In this document: in pieces, positions 22,682-26,295 of the stretch
How the letters are laid out: each line of letters opens with the position of its first letter
Position numbering within the stretch: the stretch's first letter is position 1
NCBI GenBank assembly: GCA_002309395.1
Contig: DBWU01000036.1
Span: 1 to 26,295 of the forward strand
Origin: Oscillospiraceae bacterium UBA1230
GTDB taxonomy: Bacteria > Bacillota > Clostridia > Oscillospirales > Oscillospiraceae
Direction of reading: 5' to 3'
Length of the DNA: 26,295 bases
Made by a program: the position numbers and the translations under genes
The notes under the pieces: model-generated
What the model was told of the DNA's origin: nothing
Database searches by the model: none
What the model saw: the letters and a program-made list of their open reading frames with translations, nothing else

Positions 22682-23569
22682 CTATATTCTGTCCGGAAAA
22701 GCGGACTTTTCTTCGATCCGTGTGCCGTAGACCACCCGGGAGATCCCGGCGCTGTCCGGCACGATCTCCAGATCGCCGAATCCGGCTCTTCGCATCAGGC
22801 GCAGCACCTCGTCCGCCTGCCCGATACCCACTTCGAAATAGAGCCTGCCGCCGGTACACAGACAGTCGCGCCACTTTTCGCACACGGCGCGGTAAAAATC
22901 CAACCCGTCGGCGCCGCCGCGCAGCGCCAGATGGGGTTCGTAGTCCCGTACCGACGGGTCCAGTCCGGCGATGTCGCCGTCGGGAATATACGGCGGATTG
23001 CAGACGATACAGGCGAACTCACCCAACTGCATCGCCGGCTTTTGCCGCGCGTCCGCCTGATACGGCGTGGCGCGACCGGTCAAGCCGCAACGCCGCACGT
23101 TTTGCCGGCAGATCCGCAAGGCGCCCTCGTCCAGCTCCGCCAGGACCACGTGGCAATCCCGAACGTGGGTGGCGACCGCCAGACCCACACAGCCGCTTCC
23201 GGCGCACAGATCCAGAAGCCGCGGCGCCTTCTGCGTTTTCAGATAGGCGATCGCCTCCTGCGCCAGAAGCTCCGTATCGGTACGGGGGATCAGCACGCGC
23301 TGGTCAACGTCCAGCGCCAAGCCGTAAAATTCCCATTCCCCGGTCAGATACGCCACCGGCTCACCGGCCAGCCGCCGCCGGACCAGCTCCTGAAGCCGCT
23401 GTTCCACGCTTCGGGGCACGTAAAGCCGCGCATCACGCGCCAGCTCCTCCCGTGTTTTCGACGCGGCGTAGCACACCAGCTCCCGCGCCTCCAGCATGGC
23501 GGCTTCCACACCGCTTTGGCGCAGGCGCTGCCGCAGATTCAAATAGAGATCGTTATACGTCGTTGCCAT
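22682..23569 (-). CDS. prmC: Peptide chain release factor N5-glutamine methyltransferase
   Basis: Methylates the GGQ glutamine of release factors using S-adenosylmethionine; 295 aa. An N-terminal helical domain (1-75) is followed by the YLTGEWEFYG and LIPRTDTELL segments, the SAM site DLCAGSGCVGLA (120-131), and the catalytic NPPY (191-194) with NPPYIPDGDI. The usual partner gene prfA is not in the window; here prmC lies directly downstream of a DUF1385 gene (12-nt gap), an arrangement common in Clostridia. ATG at 23569 has GGGGTG upstream. Confidence 0.94.
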   Translation of the reverse strand: MATTYNDLYLNLRQRLRQSGVEAAMLEARELVCYAASKTREELARDARLYVPRSVEQRLQELVRRRLAGEPVAYLTGEWEFYGLALDVDQRVLIPRTDTELLAQEAIAYLKTQKAPRLLDLCAGSGCVGLAVATHVRDCHVVLAELDEGALRICRQNVRRCGLTGRATPYQADARQKPAMQLGEFACIVCNPPYIPDGDIAGLDPSVRDYEPHLALRGGADGLDFYRAVCEKWRDCLCTGGRLYFEVGIGQADEVLRLMRRAGFGDLEIVPDSAGISRVVYGTRIEEKSAFPDRI

Positions 23570-23581
23570 GATCTACACCCC

Positions 23582-24541
23582 TTACCAGGCGTCTTTCCCT
23601 TGTTGCTCCGGCAAAACCAGCTTCAGCGACTCGATCGCCACTTCCAGCATATCGTCATCCGGCTCGTTGGTGGTGAAGTTCTGCATCCACATACCCGGCG
23701 CGGACAGCACGCGGGTCAATGCGTTATCGTGCCGCCCCACCCAGTGGTTGAATTCATACGTCACGCCCACCACCGGGATCAGCAGCGCCAGATGCACCAG
23801 AAGCCGTACCCAGACGCTGCGCCACGCCACGTAGCTGAACGCCACGCTGGAAAAGAGGATGGACACGATGATGACCACGAAAAGGAAACTGGTGCCGCAC
23901 CGGGGATGGTGCATGGGCTGGCGGCGCGCATTTTCCACCGTTAGCTCCAACCCCGCCTCATAGCAGAAGATGGTCTTATGCTCGGCGCCGTGATACTGAA
24001 ACACACGCGCCACGTCCTTCTGCCGGGAGATGAAGATCATATACCCCATAAAGATCGCCACCTTTACGGCGCCCTCAATGAGATTGTGCACGGCGGCGGA
24101 GGAGAGATAGGGGTCCGCCAGTCCCGCCAGAAACGTAGGCAGCAGGATAAAAAGCCCCACCGTCATCCCCAGGGAAAGGAGAACCGCCACCCAGAGGATC
24201 ACCCGCTGGAGCTTCTCCGCCGGAACGTGCTTTTCCAGCCACAGATCCAGCTTTCCCGGCTTGACGGATTCATCGTCCGGGAAGTAATCCGCCGAAAACA
24301 TCAGCGCTTTGACGCCGTTGACCATGGAGCTGACAAACGTCACCGCGCCCCGGATCACCGGCAGACCCAGCACAGGATATTTGTCCCGGATCAGTTTCAA
24401 CTCCTCCACCCGGCGCACCAGACCTTCCGGGGAACGCACCACGATGGCCTGCTTTTCCGGACCGCGCATCAAAATTCCCTCGATCAGCGCCTGACCGCCG
24501 ATAGACGTGCGGAACCGGCAGGCGTTTTGTTCCTTATCCAT
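23582..24541 (-). CDS. DUF1385 (YqhQ-like) membrane protein
   Basis: A 319-aa membrane protein of unknown biochemical function. Family marks are GGQALIEGILMRGP (15-28), PVIRGAVTFVSSMVNGVKAL, YHGAEHKT (183-190), TVENA, and HPRCGTSF (212-219). The conserved His, Glu and Cys residues suggest a metal or catalytic site near the membrane. About four to five helices are visible (114-138, 156-172, two or more after 216). Start ATG at 24541 is chosen for its GAGG and because the protein aligns from there; the longer frame to 24574 overlaps the promoter. It is first in the operon leading to prmC and recA. Confidence 0.88.
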   Translation of the reverse strand: MDKEQNACRFRTSIGGQALIEGILMRGPEKQAIVVRSPEGLVRRVEELKLIRDKYPVLGLPVIRGAVTFVSSMVNGVKALMFSADYFPDDESVKPGKLDLWLEKHVPAEKLQRVILWVAVLLSLGMTVGLFILLPTFLAGLADPYLSSAAVHNLIEGAVKVAIFMGYMIFISRQKDVARVFQYHGAEHKTIFCYEAGLELTVENARRQPMHHPRCGTSFLFVVIIVSILFSSVAFSYVAWRSVWVRLLVHLALLIPVVGVTYEFNHWVGRHDNALTRVLSAPGMWMQNFTTNEPDDDMLEVAIESLKLVLPEQQGKDAW

Positions 24542-24564
24542 ATCCCTTGCCTCGCTTTTGTTAC

Positions 24565-24593
24565 AGGATAACACGGTTGCTCAAAAAATGCAA
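24565..24593 (-). promoter_or_regulatory. Candidate promoter of the DUF1385-prmC-recA operon
   Basis: Minus strand TTGCAT (24588-24593), a 17-nt spacer and TATCCT (24565-24570), in the 60-bp AT-rich gap between the sensor kinase stop and the DUF1385 start. A weak GCAACA...TGTTGC stem followed by six T overlaps the -35 region and could end the kinase transcript. Confidence 0.45.
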
Positions 24594-24601
24594 CACTTGT
24601 T

Positions 24602-26035
24602 CTATTTTTGTTGCGCCTCCGCCGGCAGGCGGATGGTGACCACCGCGCCGCCGCCCTCGGCGTTGGCAATGGTGAAGGTGCCGCCGTGGCGCTCCACGAT
24701 CTCATCGCACACGGCAAGACCGATGCCGCTGCCGCGGGCCTTGGAGGACCCCTTATAGAATTTCTGCTTGACGTAGGGGAGCTCCGCCTCCGGGATGCCG
24801 GCGCCGTAGTCCCGGACGGTCAATATGTATTCATCGCCCTCCAGACGGATGCCGGCGGTGATCCGCTTGCCGGCGCCGCCGTGCTTGGCGGCGTTGTCCA
24901 ACACGTTATAAAACACCTGCTTGAGCCGCTCCGGGTCGCCGGAAACGGGGCGATCCAGGATCTGGTCGCCGTCGCTGTATTCCAGGGCGATCCCCTCCTG
25001 GCGCAGCAGCTCCCGATAGGTATAAATGGCGTCTTCAAACTCCGCCTGCAGATCCACCGTTTCCATTCGCAAGGTGAATCTGCCGTCCTGCATCTTGGAA
25101 AACTCCAGGAGCTCTTCCACCATGTTGCTCAACCGGCGGGACTCCTTGAGGATAATGCCCAGACCGCGGCGGGACTGCTCCGCGTCGCCGCCCACGTCCG
25201 CCAGCAGCGTTTCCGTCCAGCCGCTGATGGCGGTCAAAGGCGTTCGCAGTTCGTGGGAGACGGAGGAGATGAACTCCGTCTGCATTTTTTCGCTCTGGCT
25301 GATCTTCAGCGACATATCGTTGATATTGTCCACCAGCTCGCCCAGCTCGTCGGGATAGCGGTTGGACAGCTGGATCCCGTAGCTTCCGCCGGAAATGCGC
25401 TTGGCGGCGTCACTCACCTCCGCCACCGGCTCCACCACTTTGTTGATGAACAGCAGGCTGGTCACCACCACCAGCAGAAGAACGCCCACGATGATCGCCG
25501 CCACCACGGCGCCGGTCAACAGAGCCTGCCGGTCGATCTGGCGGATGGAGGTCACGTAACGCATCACGCCCACCACCGTGCCATTGAAGACCAGCGGACT
25601 GCTGACCGCCATGATCCGTTCGCCGGTGGCGGGGTCGGCGCCCTGATAGGCGGCGACCTGACGGCTGTCAATGGCACGGGAGATCTCCGGCGTACCGGGA
25701 GAGGTTCCTGCCGTCAGTCCGCGGGTAGTAGTCTCGATGCGTCCGGCGACGTTGAGAAACTGCAGTTCGATCACGTCGCTCTCATCAAAGGTGGCGACGT
25801 ATAGGGAGGCGGTGCGGTAGTATTCGCTGTAACTGCTCATGGTGTAGGTGTTAAAGTAATCGGCGCCTGCCTTCGCCTTCGCCTCCAAAGAGGCGCGGGC
25901 GCCGCCGTAGTAGTTATTATCCACCGCACCTACCGCAAAAATGGCAAGCAGGATCAAAATGGTCACCACAGGACCCACGCCGCTGATCAGCCAGCGTTTG
26001 CGAAGACCCCGCACGACCGGCCGCCGGTTAGCCAT
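24602..26035 (-). CDS. Sensor histidine kinase (PhoR/WalK/ResE-like)
   Basis: Membrane sensor kinase of 477 aa. A basic start is followed by membrane segment 1 (about 17-38), an extracytoplasmic sensor domain (about 39-170), membrane segment 2 (about 172-197) and HAMP (about 198-250). Next come HisKA with phospho-acceptor His261 (SVSHELRTPLTAI) and a HATPase_c domain: N-box NVLDNAAKH with Asn381, G1 DYGAGIP (409-415), G2 GSGIGL (435-440). It should phosphorylate the OmpR-family regulator encoded just upstream (39-nt gap). ATG at 26035 is preferred to GTG at 26041 because of its spacing from AAAGGAG. The signal is unknown. There is no PAS domain, unlike WalK. Confidence 0.94.
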   Translation of the reverse strand: MANRRPVVRGLRKRWLISGVGPVVTILILLAIFAVGAVDNNYYGGARASLEAKAKAGADYFNTYTMSSYSEYYRTASLYVATFDESDVIELQFLNVAGRIETTTRGLTAGTSPGTPEISRAIDSRQVAAYQGADPATGERIMAVSSPLVFNGTVVGVMRYVTSIRQIDRQALLTGAVVAAIIVGVLLLVVVTSLLFINKVVEPVAEVSDAAKRISGGSYGIQLSNRYPDELGELVDNINDMSLKISQSEKMQTEFISSVSHELRTPLTAISGWTETLLADVGGDAEQSRRGLGIILKESRRLSNMVEELLEFSKMQDGRFTLRMETVDLQAEFEDAIYTYRELLRQEGIALEYSDGDQILDRPVSGDPERLKQVFYNVLDNAAKHGGAGKRITAGIRLEGDEYILTVRDYGAGIPEAELPYVKQKFYKGSSKARGSGIGLAVCDEIVERHGGTFTIANAEGGGAVVTIRLPAEAQQK

Positions 26036-26074
26036 ACGCACCTCTCCTTTCTTCGTAAAATGAAACGGCGCGGC

Positions 26075-26295
26075 TCAAATGCCCCACTTATAGCCGTATC
26101 CCCATACGGTGGTGATGTAGGTGGGATTGGTGGGATTGTCCTCGATCTTCAGCCGCAGACGGCGCACGTTCACGTCCACGATTTTCAGCTCGCCGAAATA
26201 ATCCCTGCCCCAGACCAGATCCAGCACCTCCTCACGGGAGAGCGCCTTGCCGGGATTTTCCATAAACATCTTCATGATGGCGTATTCCACCTGGG
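26075..26295 (-). CDS. OmpR/PhoB-family response regulator, C-terminal part (5' end outside window)
   Basis: The last ~73 residues of a response regulator: a winged-helix DNA-binding domain (EYAIMKMFMENPGKALSREE, LVWGRDYFGELKIVDVNVRR, LRLKIEDN, then ITTVWGYGYKW). The ending VWGYGYKW and the VDVNVRRLR recognition helix are typical of OmpR/PhoB regulators. The receiver domain lies beyond the right edge. It forms an operon with the downstream kinase. Confidence 0.93.
   Translation of the reverse strand, partial: QVEYAIMKMFMENPGKALSREEVLDLVWGRDYFGELKIVDVNVRRLRLKIEDNPTNPTYITTVWGYGYKWGI

Noticed and set aside
17853..23944. Long plus-strand frames opposite pepT, rimO, recA and prmC
   Set aside because: All lie opposite well-identified housekeeping genes and have the Arg/His-rich make-up of reverse reading.

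Overview
The window looks like chromosomal DNA from a GC-rich member of the Clostridia. The best guess is an Oscillospiraceae/Ruminococcaceae-type gut anaerobe. This rests on strong AGGAGG ribosome binding sites, sigma-A type promoters in short AT-rich gaps, and family content common in that group: a GPH sugar transporter beside GH3 enzymes, DHHW and DUF4358 proteins, a DUF1385-prmC pair and an ABC_export-type permease. No rRNA, tRNA, CRISPR array or insertion sequence was seen. Almost every gene is on the minus strand; the one plus-strand gene is a broken LysR regulator.

Region 1 (1-8515), glycoside utilisation. A promoter at 7409-7437 reads leftward through an ordinary cytoplasmic GH3 enzyme, a GPH-type sugar transporter with a long charged tail, and a second GH3 enzyme that runs off the window. 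The second GH3 has its domains in the reverse (circularly permuted) order behind two membrane segments, and the charge pattern places the enzyme outside the cell. A plausible scheme is outside cleavage, import by the transporter, and inside cleavage. The divergent LysR-type gene is frameshifted in a way exactly explained by loss of one copy of an 8-bp tandem repeat.

Region 2 (8535-10326), a four-gene phage-type lysis cassette: a membrane protein, a small unknown protein, a holin and a GH25 endolysin with a peptidoglycan-binding domain. No head, tail, integrase or packaging genes surround it.

Region 3 (10417-12870), an ABC exporter pair with its own terminator. Next is a dCMP deaminase-family gene (12944-13423) with a promoter and a strong terminator.

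Region 4 (13474-17661), a surface O-acylation operon: DUF4358 lipoprotein, DHHW protein, a strong intergenic hairpin, an MBOAT acyltransferase and a second DHHW protein. Both DHHW proteins keep the Asp-x-His and Ser residues expected of AlgJ/AlgX-like SGNH enzymes.

Region 5 (17781-24593), a compact housekeeping operon: DUF1385 protein, prmC, recA, recX, rimO, pgsA and pepT, with several overlapping stops and starts. Region 6 (24602-26295) is a two-component system: a PhoR/WalK-like sensor kinase and the C-terminal end of its OmpR-family regulator.
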